Positions 35,243 to 43,941 of a stretch of 64,000 nucleotides of DNA are shown in pieces. Source of the DNA: Papillibacter cinnamivorans DSM 12816 (lineage in GTDB: Bacteria; Bacillota; Clostridia; Oscillospirales; Oscillospiraceae). The stretch is from NCBI RefSeq assembly GCF_900176335.1, contig NZ_FWXW01000006.1, forward strand, positions 62,001-126,000, read 5' to 3'. The translations under genes were made by a program, and so were the position numbers. The notes beneath the pieces were generated by a model. It saw nothing but the letters and a program-made list of their open reading frames with translations, was not told the DNA's origin and made no database searches. Position 1 is the stretch's first letter; the number at the start of each line of letters is the position of its first letter.

Positions 35243-35397
35243 ATACAAATCTTCGATGAAACGAATGACAAAAATTGAGTATGCTTTATCCTGCGTTGTT
35301 ATCCTCCCTGACGGGCGGAAGCCCGCATGCGTTCTCTGCCTTGCAGGACAAAGCATACTCAATTTTTGTATTCATCATGTCCATCGAAGATTAGTAT
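35243..35397. repeat. 155-bp palindromic (MITE-like) element, family D
   Basis: Two arms of about 52-55 bases match as inverted repeats with few mismatches. The ends are ATACAAATCTTCGATG and CATCGAAGATTAGTAT. The inner part of each arm includes AAAAATTGAGTATGCTTT on the left and its complement on the right. The 48-base centre contains GGGCGGAAGCCC. No coding potential is seen. It resembles a non-autonomous miniature transposable element; no second copy is in the window. Confidence 0.75.
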
Positions 35398-35527
35398 AAA
35401 TCAAAATCTCCGGTCATAGATTGTACCGTCGGCAAAGCGGCCGCGGAGACAACCGGGGGAAAGCGGGGGCCGGGTTTCTGAAAGGAAAGTTTGATTCCTC
35501 ACGGAACAGAGGGGAAGGGAGAACGGT

Positions 35528-36283
35528 ATGAAGATTTTGCTGCTGAAACGGAAACGCTTTACGATCCTCGCGGGGATCCTTGTGGCCCTGGGGATGATTT
35601 ATGCGGTGAACTATCCCGCCGTCGCGGGGGTTTCCGGAACTGCGCGGCAGCTGCCCATCTACAGCGTACAGCGGGACCAGAAGCTGGTTTCTCTGACCTT
35701 CGACGCGGCCTGGGGAAACGAGGACACCCAGAAGCTTATCGATATTCTGGGAAAATACAACGTCAAAGCGACGTTTTTTGTGGTGGGGGACTGGGTGGAA
35801 AAGTACCCGGAATCGGTAAAGGCTCTCCACGACGCGGGGCATGAGGTAATGAACCACTCCGACACCCACGCCCATATGACCAAGCTCTCCCGGGACCAGA
35901 TCCTGGCGGATGTGGAGGCCTGCAACGATAAAATCGAGAAGGTCACCGGCGTAAGGCCCACCCTGTTCCGCCCTCCTTACGGGGAATACGACGACAAGGT
36001 GATTGCCGCCATCCGTTCCCTGGGGATGGAGCCTATTCAATGGGACGTTGACAGCTTGGACTGGAAGGAGCTGGCTGCGGATGAGATCACCCGGAGGGTG
36101 ACGAACAAGGTCCAATCGGGATCCATCATTCTGTTTCACAACGCGGCACTCCACACGCCGGAGGCTCTTCCCGGCATTATCGAAAAGCTCATTCAGGACG
36201 GATACCAGATGGTCCCGGTGTCGGAGCTCATCATACACGGCGATTATACCATCGACCACACCGGACGGCAGATCGCAGGATAA
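35528..36283 (+). CDS. Polysaccharide deacetylase, PdaB-like sporulation type
   Basis: A 251-residue exported or membrane-anchored NodB-family deacetylase. An N-terminal hydrophobic segment (FTILAGILVALGMIYAVNYP) is followed by the catalytic domain with SLTFDAAWGNEDT, the metal histidines in HSDTHAHM, and RPPYGEYD. The sequence DAAWGN is characteristic of PdaB proteins, which are needed to maintain spores or their cortex. AGGGAGAA precedes the ATG. It supports the view that the organism forms spores. The gene stands alone between a MITE-like element and a terminator. Confidence 0.92.
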   Translation: MKILLLKRKRFTILAGILVALGMIYAVNYPAVAGVSGTARQLPIYSVQRDQKLVSLTFDAAWGNEDTQKLIDILGKYNVKATFFVVGDWVEKYPESVKALHDAGHEVMNHSDTHAHMTKLSRDQILADVEACNDKIEKVTGVRPTLFRPPYGEYDDKVIAAIRSLGMEPIQWDVDSLDWKELAADEITRRVTNKVQSGSIILFHNAALHTPEALPGIIEKLIQDGYQMVPVSELIIHGDYTIDHTGRQIAG

Positions 36284-36300
36284 AAAGCTATATGCATGCA

Positions 36301-36335
36301 AAAAAGGCGCGGGTAAAAACAGCCCGGGCCTTTTT
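36301..36335 (+). terminator. Intrinsic terminator after the deacetylase gene
   Basis: AAAAAGGC-GCGGG pairs with CCCGG-GCCTTTTT, followed by ATATC. Confidence 0.85.
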
Positions 36336-36513
36336 ATATCAGTAACCGTCAACATGAAGCTTGCATTTTAGAAGCCGCTACTTATATACGCTGGAATTCA
36401 TAATAAATTTAGTAAGACTTGTATTAATTTTCCTAATACGATATAATTTGCTTGATGATTTGCATAAAGCTGCTCAGCCCGCGGAAAAACCAGAAAAAAT
36501 GGAGGAGAAATAT

Positions 36514-36924
36514 ATGCCAGAAAGCGTTCTTGATCAAGATGAATTTGTTATTCTGGAGAGCCAGACGAACCTTATGACAAGCACCTGGACCGGCAAGGTT
36601 GGGGTATTGAAGCTGACAAACAAAAGAATTGTGTTTTTTCAAAAAAATGTTGCTTTAAAAGTACTTGCGGGCGCCTTGTCAAATTTGTCAAAAGGCAAAG
36701 CGATTCTGGATATACCTCTGAGTTCAATTTCCGGTGTCTCCAGGCGGAAAATCCAGTTCGATAATAATATTTTGTGCGTTCATACAAAAGATGGAAATGA
36801 GTACTTATTTACGCTGAGATTTGAAAAATGGCTTGATGCCATAAAGAATAGTATGGGCAGATATAGTAATGCTGAAATCATTCAGAAATCAGCAACGGAT
36901 TGGGCTGTCGTTAAAAAGGCCTGA
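36514..36924 (+). CDS. Small GRAM/PH-like domain protein
   Basis: A 136-residue protein, starting at the ATG with GGAGGAG six to seven bases upstream. The core WTGKVGVLKLTNKRIVFFQKN followed by IPLSSISGVSRRK and LFTLRFEKWLDAIK is the pattern of GRAM/bacterial PH-like domains, which often bind lipids or regulate other proteins. It is clearly richer in A and T than its neighbours, which suggests recent acquisition. The open frame extends upstream for 51 codons with a hydrophobic stretch, but there is no binding site there. Its role is unknown. Confidence 0.72.
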   Translation: MPESVLDQDEFVILESQTNLMTSTWTGKVGVLKLTNKRIVFFQKNVALKVLAGALSNLSKGKAILDIPLSSISGVSRRKIQFDNNILCVHTKDGNEYLFTLRFEKWLDAIKNSMGRYSNAEIIQKSATDWAVVKKA

Positions 36925-37230
36925 GGGCTGCCCACAGCATATACAGTTAAAACGAAAAAATGGGTCTTCCTATTTTATTTTTAGGTATGGCGTGATGAAT
37001 ATGCAGTACCAAAAACCGTTGGCGTTCACACCGAATACCGGAATTGCAGCGTCAAGGCAGTTATTATAGAGATTTAATTATAGCATTTTATCAGAAGGTT
37101 TTCATTTTCGGAGAAATGTTGTATAATCAGGCTATGGCATCCTGTCTTCACTTAATGAAGGGTGGCTTATCAAAAGGAGCCGCGGATGCGAAGATCAAAG
37201 CGTCCTCACAGAAGAAAGGGTGGCAACTGC
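36925..37230. other. AT-rich intergenic region before the stress protein
   Basis: No supported gene. TATAAT at 37122-37127 with TTTTCA 17 bases upstream could be the promoter of the next gene. AAAGGAG before an ATG at 37186 offers an alternative, 15-codon-longer start for that gene. Confidence 0.45.
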
Positions 37231-37728
37231 ATGAAACTGCTTATACCGGTAGACGGCTCCCGGGCTTCCGTCAACGCGGCTAAGAAAGCGGCCGAAATCG
37301 CAAAAAAAGACGGCTATACCATTAAAATAATCTCTGTTATCAAGCCCGACGATCTGCAGGCATATAAAAGGAACGCAAAGGCGTGGCAGCAGCTGGACGG
37401 GTCTTTGATTCGCGGCACCATTTCACCCATGGACGATGACGCGGTATACGCCAGGCTGCGCCGCCGGGCCAGCGAAATGATCGACTCCATCTGTACCCAG
37501 GCCGGTTGTGACGGGCTGCCCACTGAAAAAGAAGTGCTGATGGGTGAGCCGTACGAAGTCATTCTTAAGACCGCAAAAGAAGAAGGCGCCGACCTGATCG
37601 TCATGGGGAATCGGGGTTTTTCTAAAATCAAGCGCTTTTTTGTGGGGTCCGTTACCCAAAGAGTCATCTCCGAAGCCCCGTGTCCGGTGCTGGTGGTGCA
37701 TACCAACGCGGAGGACGAGGCCGACTGA
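37231..37728 (+). CDS. Universal stress protein (UspA family)
   Basis: A 165-residue single-domain Usp. The family start is MKLLIPVDGS and the ATP-binding loop G-x2-G-x9-GS is intact (GNRGFSKIKRFFVGS), so it is of the nucleotide-binding kind. The start at 37231 was chosen because Usp proteins begin here; an in-frame ATG at 37186 has a better binding site and would add a basic 15-residue extension (MRRSKRPHRRKGGNC). A strong terminator follows. Usp proteins help survival in stationary phase or stress; nothing nearby narrows its role. Confidence 0.9.
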   Translation: MKLLIPVDGSRASVNAAKKAAEIAKKDGYTIKIISVIKPDDLQAYKRNAKAWQQLDGSLIRGTISPMDDDAVYARLRRRASEMIDSICTQAGCDGLPTEKEVLMGEPYEVILKTAKEEGADLIVMGNRGFSKIKRFFVGSVTQRVISEAPCPVLVVHTNAEDEAD

Positions 37729-37750
37729 TTCAGACATTGGATATACGTTC

Positions 37751-37790
37751 AAAAAGCCGCCGTATTTGAAGATTCGGCGGCTTTTTATTG
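37751..37790 (+). terminator. Intrinsic terminator of the Usp gene
   Basis: AAAAAGCCGCCG (37751-37762) pairs with CGGCGGCTTTTT (37775-37786), then ATTG. Confidence 0.92.
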
Positions 37791-38056
37791 TTCAGTTAAT
37801 CTATTATCCGTTTCTGCGGCGTTTTCGCCGCAAAGTAGACACATCCGGCACAGGAACCTCCGACCGATTTCCCGCATACAGGTGTGGTACCATGGTTTTT
37901 AAAGCGGGAACCTGCTCTGATCAAGGGTGCGGGGGAGACAAATTTGCCCGCGCAGAACTGCGCGGTACCCGTCATTTCTGCGCGGTGCGGGGCATACTGC
38001 ACAGCGCCGTCGGAAGGATAAGGTTTTTATTTTACCGCATTTGCCGGAATTCACGA
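37791..38056. other. Intergenic region without a supported gene
   Basis: About 265 bases with several short palindromes (for example GCGGCG-TTTT-CGCCGC near 37815 and a CGCGCAG/CTGCGCG pair near 37950). I see no coding frame with a binding site and no recognised RNA family. Confidence 0.45.
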
Positions 38057-38085
38057 TTGCTTTTTTCCCCGGAAGCATGTATAAT
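38057..38085 (+). promoter_or_regulatory. Promoter of the aro operon
   Basis: TTGCTT (38057-38062), 17 bases, TATAAT (38080-38085). Transcription would begin near 38092, giving a leader of about 264 bases that contains the Phe-rich leader peptide and the attenuator. Confidence 0.75.
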
Positions 38086-38135
38086 GCTTTTAATTCCCCG
38101 CAAAAAGATGAAACCTGACAGCATGAGGTAATGGT

Positions 38136-38267
38136 ATGGATTACAGCCGCTCCACAATGAAATTTTTCGCCTTTACCAGCAGCTGCTATCGATTTTTCGA
38201 TAACGGCTGGTTTAGTTGCGGAAAACTGAATTGTGAAAGCGATGGGTGCTGTCCTGCTTCCGCATAG
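38136..38267 (+). CDS. Phe-rich leader peptide of the aro operon
   Basis: A 43-codon frame between the promoter and the terminator before aroF2. GAGG lies seven bases before the ATG, so it should be translated. The peptide begins MDYSRSTM and continues KFFAFTSSCYRFFDNGWF, placing six Phe, one Tyr and one Trp in 18 residues, and ends in a Cys-rich tail. An inner ATG at 38157 (MKFFAF) is an alternative start. This is the layout of a translated attenuator such as pheL: shortage of Phe-tRNA would stall the ribosome on the FF codons and favour readthrough. I infer Phe sensing; no leader of this exact sequence is known to me. Confidence 0.75.
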   Translation: MDYSRSTMKFFAFTSSCYRFFDNGWFSCGKLNCESDGCCPASA

Positions 38268-38302
38268 ACGGGAAACGGGACTTCGGTAAGAGTATACTTT
38301 AC

Positions 38303-38339
38303 GGGACTCATTGAATTTCAATGGGTCCCATTTTATTTT
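38303..38339 (+). terminator. Attenuator terminator between the leader peptide and aroF2
   Basis: GGGACTCATTG (38303-38313) pairs with CAATGGGTCCC (38319-38329), loop AATTT, then ATTTTATTTT. It starts 36 bases after the leader stop codon and ends 16 bases before the aroF2 start, so it can only act as an attenuator. A competing stem involving 38250-38285 is possible but was not folded. Confidence 0.82.
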
Positions 38340-38355
38340 ACAAGGAGAGATTCAA

Positions 38356-39375
38356 ATGGTAGTGGTTTTAAAGCCGGGTACGGCGCGAAGTGACATCGAG
38401 GCCCTTGTGGAAAGTCTGCGGGAGCTGAACGTGGAAGCCAGCGTCACCAACGGGATCGGTTGTTCCATTCTGGGGCTGGTGGGAGACACCGCCAGCATCG
38501 ACATGGACAAGATTACCCTCAACGAGCATGTGGACCGGGTGATGCGTATCCAGGAGCCCTATAAAAAGGCAAACCGAAAATTTCACCCCGAGCCCACCGT
38601 AGTACAGGTGGGAAGCGCCAAGGTGGGGGGAGGCAATTTCTCCGTGATCGCCGGCCCCTGCTCGGTGGAAAGCGAGGCCCAAATCGTAAGTGTGGCCGAG
38701 TCGGTGAAGGCGGCGGGTGCCGCCATGCTCCGGGGGGGAGCCTTCAAGCCCAGGACCTCCCCCTATTCCTTCCAGGGTCTGGAGGCGGAAGGGCTGGACC
38801 TGCTGCTGGAGGCCAAGGCGATCACGGGTCTTCCCATCGTGAGCGAAATCATGTCGCCTAAGCTCTGCCAGGTTTTCGAGGAAAAGGTGGACGTGGTGCA
38901 GATCGGGGCCCGGAACATGCAGAACTTCGACCTTCTCAAGGAGGTGGGGCATATGTCCAAGCCGGTGCTTCTCAAACGGGGCCTTTCCAGCACCTATGAG
39001 GAGTGGATCATGTCGGCGGAGTATATCCTCGCGGGGGGAAACCCCAACGTGATTCTCTGCGAGCGGGGCATCCGCACCTTTGAGACCTACACCCGGAACA
39101 CCCTGGACGTGAGCGCCATCCCCTGCATCAAGCGGATGAGCCACCTGCCCGTCATCGTGGACCCCTCCCATTCCGGGGGAGCCAGCTGGCTGGTGGAGTC
39201 TTTGGCCCTGGCGGCCATCGCCGCGGGGGCCGACGGGGTCATCGTGGAAGTGCACAACGACCCGAAGCACGCCCTGTGCGACGGGGCCCAGTCTCTGACG
39301 CCGGAGCAGTTTGGGAGCCTCATGGGGAAAATGGGCGGAATGGTTGACCTCATGGGCAAAAGAATTGTACAATAA
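38356..39375 (+). CDS. aroF: 3-deoxy-7-phosphoheptulonate (DAHP) synthase, second copy
   Basis: A 339-residue type I-beta DAHP synthase with the same N-terminal ferredoxin-like domain and motifs as the copy at 200 (GPCSVES, KPRTSPYSFQG, QIGARNMQNFDLLK, VDPSHSGG). It heads an eight-gene operon that completes the pathway to phenylpyruvate. AAGGAGAG precedes the ATG at 38356. Control appears to be by the Phe-rich leader and attenuator upstream, possibly also by amino acid binding to the N-terminal domain. The two copies are close paralogues, differing mostly in the N-terminal domain and in helices. Confidence 0.96.
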   Translation: MVVVLKPGTARSDIEALVESLRELNVEASVTNGIGCSILGLVGDTASIDMDKITLNEHVDRVMRIQEPYKKANRKFHPEPTVVQVGSAKVGGGNFSVIAGPCSVESEAQIVSVAESVKAAGAAMLRGGAFKPRTSPYSFQGLEAEGLDLLLEAKAITGLPIVSEIMSPKLCQVFEEKVDVVQIGARNMQNFDLLKEVGHMSKPVLLKRGLSSTYEEWIMSAEYILAGGNPNVILCERGIRTFETYTRNTLDVSAIPCIKRMSHLPVIVDPSHSGGASWLVESLALAAIAAGADGVIVEVHNDPKHALCDGAQSLTPEQFGSLMGKMGGMVDLMGKRIVQ

Positions 39376-39423
39376 ACCTGTACAGCCAGGGCATATGGAA
39401 ACGAACCCACACGGAGGCGGGAT

Positions 39424-40500
39424 ATGAAGAAGCTGAAGGTGTCCATTCCCGGAAGAGAATATGAGATCCTGACGGACGGGGGGATCCTGGACCGGGCGGG
39501 GGAAATGGTCCGAAAGACCGTCCGGGGAGGGAGGATCGCCCTGGTGACGGATGAGAACGTCATGCCCCTGTACGGGGACCGGGTACGGGGAGCCTTGGAA
39601 AAAGCCGGGTTTTCGGTCCGGCCCGTTGTGATCCCCGCGGGAGAGACCAGCAAGTCCATGGCCATGCTGGAGCGTCTTTACGACGAATTCATGTCCTTTG
39701 AGCTTACCCGGGCGGACGCGGTGCTGGCCCTGGGGGGCGGCGTCGTGGGGGACCTTGCCGGATTTGCCGCCGCCACCATCCTGCGGGGCGTGGATTTCAT
39801 CCAGGTTCCCACCACCCTTCTTGCCCAGGTGGACAGTTCCGTGGGGGGCAAGGTGGCAATTGACCTGAAGGCGGGGAAGAATCTGGCGGGAGCTTTTTAT
39901 CAGCCCCGGCTGGTGCTTATCGATACCGATTGCCTCCATACGCTTCCCCCCCGGGAACTTTCCGGCGGGATGGCGGAGGTCATCAAATACGGGGCAATCC
40001 GGGACGCGGCGCTCTTCCGGCGGCTGGAGGAAGCCGAGATCCGGGAAGGGCTTCCCGCCGGGACCGAGGAGATCGTCTGTCGGTGCTGCGACATCAAGCG
40101 GGAGATTGTAGAGCGGGACGAGCGGGACACTGGGGAGAGAATGGTCCTCAATTTCGGCCATACCCTGGCTCACGCCTATGAAAGCGCTTACAACTTCGAG
40201 AAATATACCCACGGCGAGGCGGTGGCCGCCGGTATGTGCCGGATCGCCCTGTTGGGAGAAGAGCTTGGGATCACCGAACCCGGAACGGCAAAGCGCCTGC
40301 GGGCGCTGGTGCGGAAATGGGGGCTTCCCGACGCCATCGAGTGTACCCCGGAGCAATACGGAAGGGCTCTCCGACTGGACAAAAAGGGCGAGGGCGGCAG
40401 CATCCGGCTGGTTGCGCTGAAAGCCCCGGGAGAGGCCGTTCTCTATCAGATAAAGAAAGAGGCGCTTCTGGAGCTTCTTTCGAGAGAGGTGAGGGAATGA
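39424..40500 (+). CDS. aroB: 3-dehydroquinate synthase
   Basis: A 358-residue NAD- and metal-dependent enzyme that cyclises DAHP to 3-dehydroquinate. The family segments ALGGGVVGDLAGFAAAT, VPTTLLAQVDSSVGGKVAID and NFGHTLAHAYE (metal-binding histidine) are present. GGAGG precedes the ATG. It lies 48 bases after aroF2 without a terminator, and its TGA overlaps the aroA start as ATGA. Full length for the family. Confidence 0.97.
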   Translation: MKKLKVSIPGREYEILTDGGILDRAGEMVRKTVRGGRIALVTDENVMPLYGDRVRGALEKAGFSVRPVVIPAGETSKSMAMLERLYDEFMSFELTRADAVLALGGGVVGDLAGFAAATILRGVDFIQVPTTLLAQVDSSVGGKVAIDLKAGKNLAGAFYQPRLVLIDTDCLHTLPPRELSGGMAEVIKYGAIRDAALFRRLEEAEIREGLPAGTEEIVCRCCDIKREIVERDERDTGERMVLNFGHTLAHAYESAYNFEKYTHGEAVAAGMCRIALLGEELGITEPGTAKRLRALVRKWGLPDAIECTPEQYGRALRLDKKGEGGSIRLVALKAPGEAVLYQIKKEALLELLSREVRE

Positions 40501-41708
40501 CGGTATTCATCACTCCCGCAAGGCTTCACGGTACAGTGAAGCCTCCGCCCTCCAAGAGCCAGGCCCACCGGGCGCTTCTGGCTGCGGCGCTGGCCCGGGG
40601 GACAAGCCGCATTCAAAACGTGGATCCGTCGGAAGACATTCTTGCCACCATGGGCGCGGTACAAAGCCTGGGGATTTCCTGCCGGAAAGACGGGAAGACG
40701 GTCACGGTGGGCGAGCTGCGGATGAAACGGGACCTTGCAGCCCCTATAGACTGCGGGGAATCGGGCTCCACCCTCCGGTTTCTGATTCCCATTGCCCTCG
40801 CCCTTTTTGGAGCTGGACGCTTCACCGGCCGGGGCCGCCTGATGCGGCGGCCGCAGGAGCCGTATTTTGAAATTTTCCGGGAACGGGGGATTCGTTACGA
40901 TTTGCAGGGAGATCTTCTCTGGGCTGAGGGGGAACTGAAATCCGGCGTATTCCGGCTGCCGGGGGATGTGAGCTCCCAGTTTGTCACGGGACTTCTCTTT
41001 GCTCTTCCCCTTCTGAAGGGAGACTCGGTCATCGAGGTCACCTCGCCTCTGGAATCCCGGGGCTATGTGGACATGACTCTGGATACCCTTGCGGGATTCG
41101 GCATCCGGGCGGATAACCGGGGGTACGAAAGCTTTTTCATCCCGGGCGGACAGAGCTACCGTCCCCGGGAGATGACGGTGGAGAGCGACTATTCCCAGGC
41201 CGCCTTTTTCCTGGCGGCAAATGTTATGGGAAACCGGATCGAGGTTTCCGGGCTCAATCCAGACTCCATTCAGGGAGACAGGGTGATTCTGGAGCTTGCC
41301 GGGAGGATGACGACACCGGGGGATCTGGAGATCGACGTCAGCCAGTGCCCCGACCTGGTGCCGGCGCTGGCCGCTGCTGCGGCGCTGCGGCGGGGATGGA
41401 CAACGAGCCTCACGGGGGCCGGACGCCTGCGGCTCAAGGAGAGCGACAGGCTGGAGGCCGTGAGCGCGGAGCTTAGCGCCCTGGGGGCGGAAATTGAGGC
41501 GGGAGAAGACTTTTTAAAGATACACGGCGTGGAAAACCTCCGTGGAGGTTCTACCGACAGCCGGGGGGACCACCGGATCGCCATGGCCCTGGCGGTGGCC
41601 GCCACCCGGGCATCCGGGGAAGTGACCGTCACGGGAGCGGAAGCGGTGCGGAAATCCTATCCGGACTTCTGGGAAGACTATCGCATGCTGGGAGGAAACA
41701 TCCGATGA
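40497..41708 (+). CDS. aroA: 3-phosphoshikimate 1-carboxyvinyltransferase (EPSP synthase)
   Basis: A 403-residue transferase that joins PEP to shikimate 3-phosphate. Shikimate-phosphate-binding PPPSKSQAHRALLAA, the CGESGSTLRFLIP loop and RLKESDRLEAV are visible. The first loop sequence (CGESGSTLRF) differs from the class I NAGTAMRPL form, so it belongs with the divergent class II type. The ATG at 40497 overlaps the aroB stop (ATGA). It ends in another ATGA overlap with aroC. Confidence 0.96.
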   Translation: MTVFITPARLHGTVKPPPSKSQAHRALLAAALARGTSRIQNVDPSEDILATMGAVQSLGISCRKDGKTVTVGELRMKRDLAAPIDCGESGSTLRFLIPIALALFGAGRFTGRGRLMRRPQEPYFEIFRERGIRYDLQGDLLWAEGELKSGVFRLPGDVSSQFVTGLLFALPLLKGDSVIEVTSPLESRGYVDMTLDTLAGFGIRADNRGYESFFIPGGQSYRPREMTVESDYSQAAFFLAANVMGNRIEVSGLNPDSIQGDRVILELAGRMTTPGDLEIDVSQCPDLVPALAAAAALRRGWTTSLTGAGRLRLKESDRLEAVSAELSALGAEIEAGEDFLKIHGVENLRGGSTDSRGDHRIAMALAVAATRASGEVTVTGAEAVRKSYPDFWEDYRMLGGNIR

Positions 41709-42775
41709 AATACATGCTTTTCGGGGAATCCCACGGTCCGGCCGTGGGCGTGGTGCTGGAGGGAGTGCCTCCGGGAATTCCCCTGGAGGAGGGCCTCATC
41801 CGGCGGGAACTGGAGCGGCGGGCTCCGGGGAAAAACCGTTTTTCAACCCCCCGCCGGGAGGAGGACGCCTTTGAAATTCTCAGCGGCGTCTTTGAGGGAA
41901 AAACCACGGGGACCCCTCTGTGCGCCCTGATCCGGAACACTGACGTCAAGTCCGGGGACTACGAAAAAACGCGGTACCTGGCTAGGCCGGGACACGCGGA
42001 TTATACGGGGCACGTGAAGTACCGCGGCTTTGAGGATTACCGGGGCGGAGGCCATTTTTCCGGGAGGCTCACGGCCCCCCTGGTCTTCGCCGGCTCCGTG
42101 GCAAGACAGGTTCTCGCCGGGCGCTCAATTGCCGTGGGCGCGCACATCCTGGAGATCCACGGCAAAGAGGACGCGTCTTTCGACCCCGTGAATATTCTTC
42201 CGGAGCAGCTGGCCGTGGTGGCGGGGAAGGCCTTCCCCGTTCTGGACGATAAGTGCGGGACGGATATGATGCTGGAAATCGATCAGGCCCGGGAAGCGAG
42301 GGACTCTGTGGGCGGCGTTGTGGAATGCGCGGTGCTGGGGCTGCCGGCCGGCGCGGGAGCGCCGGGGCAGGACAGCGCCGAGAGCATTTTATCCCGGCAC
42401 CTTTTCGCCGTTCCCGCCGTCAAGGGGGTTTCCTTCGGCGCGGGATTCCGGTTTTCCCGGATGCTGGGGAGCGAGGCCAACGACCCCATCCGGCAAGGCG
42501 AGGCGGGCATTATCCTGGAGACTAACCACAGCGGCGGGATCAACGGCGGAATCACCAACGCTATGCCGCTAGTTTTCTCGGTTGTTATCCGGCCTACGCC
42601 TTCCATCGGATTGCCCCAGCGCACGGTGAACCTGGAGACGGGGGAGAACGCCGAACTCATCATCGAGGGCAGACACGATCCCTGCATCGTGCCCCGGGCG
42701 GTCCCGGTCATCGAGGCGGCGGCAGCGCTGGCGGTCTGGGAAATTCTAGAACAATCCGGCGAGGGAGCGGTATGA
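41705..42775 (+). CDS. aroC: Chorismate synthase
   Basis: A 356-residue FMN-dependent enzyme that removes phosphate from EPSP to give chorismate, the branch point for Phe, Tyr, Trp and folate. Signature elements are GESHGPAVGVVLEGVPPG near the start, YRGGGHFSGRLTAPLV and NHSGGINGGITNAMPLVF. No flavin reductase domain is present, so reduced flavin must be supplied. Its ATG overlaps the aroA stop and its TGA overlaps the pheA start, both by four bases. Confidence 0.97.
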   Translation: MKYMLFGESHGPAVGVVLEGVPPGIPLEEGLIRRELERRAPGKNRFSTPRREEDAFEILSGVFEGKTTGTPLCALIRNTDVKSGDYEKTRYLARPGHADYTGHVKYRGFEDYRGGGHFSGRLTAPLVFAGSVARQVLAGRSIAVGAHILEIHGKEDASFDPVNILPEQLAVVAGKAFPVLDDKCGTDMMLEIDQAREARDSVGGVVECAVLGLPAGAGAPGQDSAESILSRHLFAVPAVKGVSFGAGFRFSRMLGSEANDPIRQGEAGIILETNHSGGINGGITNAMPLVFSVVIRPTPSIGLPQRTVNLETGENAELIIEGRHDPCIVPRAVPVIEAAAALAVWEILEQSGEGAV

Positions 42776-43941
42776 TGGACAAGCTTGATTGCCTGCGGGG
42801 AGAGATCGACGCGGTGGACGCTGCCCTGACGGAGCTCTACGAGCGCCGCCGGGAGCTGACGGCGCAGGTGGGGGAATACAAGCGCGGCAAGGGGCTTGGA
42901 GTGACCGATCCCAAACGGGAAGCGGAAGCTCTGGCGGCCCGGCGCGCCCTGCTGCGGGACAGGTCGCTGGGAGCCGACCTCACGGCCCTGTTCGAGCTCA
43001 TCATGAGCCAGAGCAGGAGGCAGCAGAGACTGCTGCAGGACCGTGCCGGGAACGGTGCGACGGAACCGTCCGGTTCTCCGGTGTGGAGGGAAATCCGGCG
43101 CCCCCTGGAGCGCCCCACCGTGGCTTACCAGGGGCTTCCGGGAGCATACGGCGAAGAGGCGGCGGCGCTTTTTTTCGGTAAAGAGGCCTCTTATATCCAT
43201 ACGGAGAGCTTTGAAGGGGTGTTTACGGTCCTTTCGCAGGGAAGGGCGGATTACGGCGTGGTGCCCATCGAAAACAGCTCCACCGGAGCCATCAACGCGG
43301 TGTACGACCTTCTGGGGAAATACGGATTTTATATCGTCGGAGAGCAGAGCGTCCGGGTCTGCCACTGCCTGCTGGCTCCCCGGGGCGCGGTGCTGGACGG
43401 TATCCGGCAGGTGTATTCTCACGAGCAGGGCTTTTTTCAATCGGAGGAGTATTTAAGGCGGTATCCCCAATGGCAGCGGATCCCGCTTCTCAACACAGCG
43501 GAAGCGGCCCGTTTTGTGGCGGAGTCCGGGGACCCCGCCAGGGCGGCCATCGCCAGTTCCCGGGCCGCCGACATCTACAGCCTGACGGTGCTGGCGGAGG
43601 GGATCAATTTCAGCGACAAGAACAGCACCCGCTTCGTGGTGGTCTCTCCCGGTATGGAAATCCGGGAGGGGGCGGACAAGATCAGCGCTCTTTTCACCCT
43701 GGAGCACGAGAGCGGAAGCCTTTACCGGGCCCTGTCCATTTTTGCCGTGAGCGGGCTGAACCTTTTAAAGATCGAGTCCCGCCCCATTCCGGACAGAAGC
43801 TGGGAGTACCGGTTCTTCGTGGACTTTTCCGGAAGGCTTGGAGAAGGCGGCATGGACAACGTCATCCGGGAACTGCGGGAAAACAGCCGGTCGTTTCAGA
43901 TTTTAGGCAACTACAGGTCCAACATGGGGGAAGCGATGTGA
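42772..43941 (+). CDS. pheA: Bifunctional chorismate mutase / prephenate dehydratase (P-protein)
   Basis: A 389-residue fusion. Residues 1-90 form an AroQ-type chorismate mutase (LDCLRGEIDAVDAALTELYERR). Residues 115-290 form prephenate dehydratase (VAYQGLPGAYGEEAA, later DKNSTRFVVV). From about 300 there is a C-terminal ACT domain with the Phe-binding ESRPIPDRSWEYRFFVDF. It converts chorismate through prephenate to phenylpyruvate and should be feedback-inhibited by Phe. Its presence in this operon matches the Phe-rich leader. The start is the first of two adjacent ATGs, overlapping aroC. Confidence 0.97.
   Translation: MMDKLDCLRGEIDAVDAALTELYERRRELTAQVGEYKRGKGLGVTDPKREAEALAARRALLRDRSLGADLTALFELIMSQSRRQQRLLQDRAGNGATEPSGSPVWREIRRPLERPTVAYQGLPGAYGEEAAALFFGKEASYIHTESFEGVFTVLSQGRADYGVVPIENSSTGAINAVYDLLGKYGFYIVGEQSVRVCHCLLAPRGAVLDGIRQVYSHEQGFFQSEEYLRRYPQWQRIPLLNTAEAARFVAESGDPARAAIASSRAADIYSLTVLAEGINFSDKNSTRFVVVSPGMEIREGADKISALFTLEHESGSLYRALSIFAVSGLNLLKIESRPIPDRSWEYRFFVDFSGRLGEGGMDNVIRELRENSRSFQILGNYRSNMGEAM

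Noticed and set aside
37930-37990. GGTACC flanked by CGCGCAG-like sequence, resembling the T-box core on either strand upstream of the aro operon
   Set aside because: No stem I, specifier loop or matching terminator could be placed, and on the minus strand no gene follows. The short palindromes explain the resemblance.
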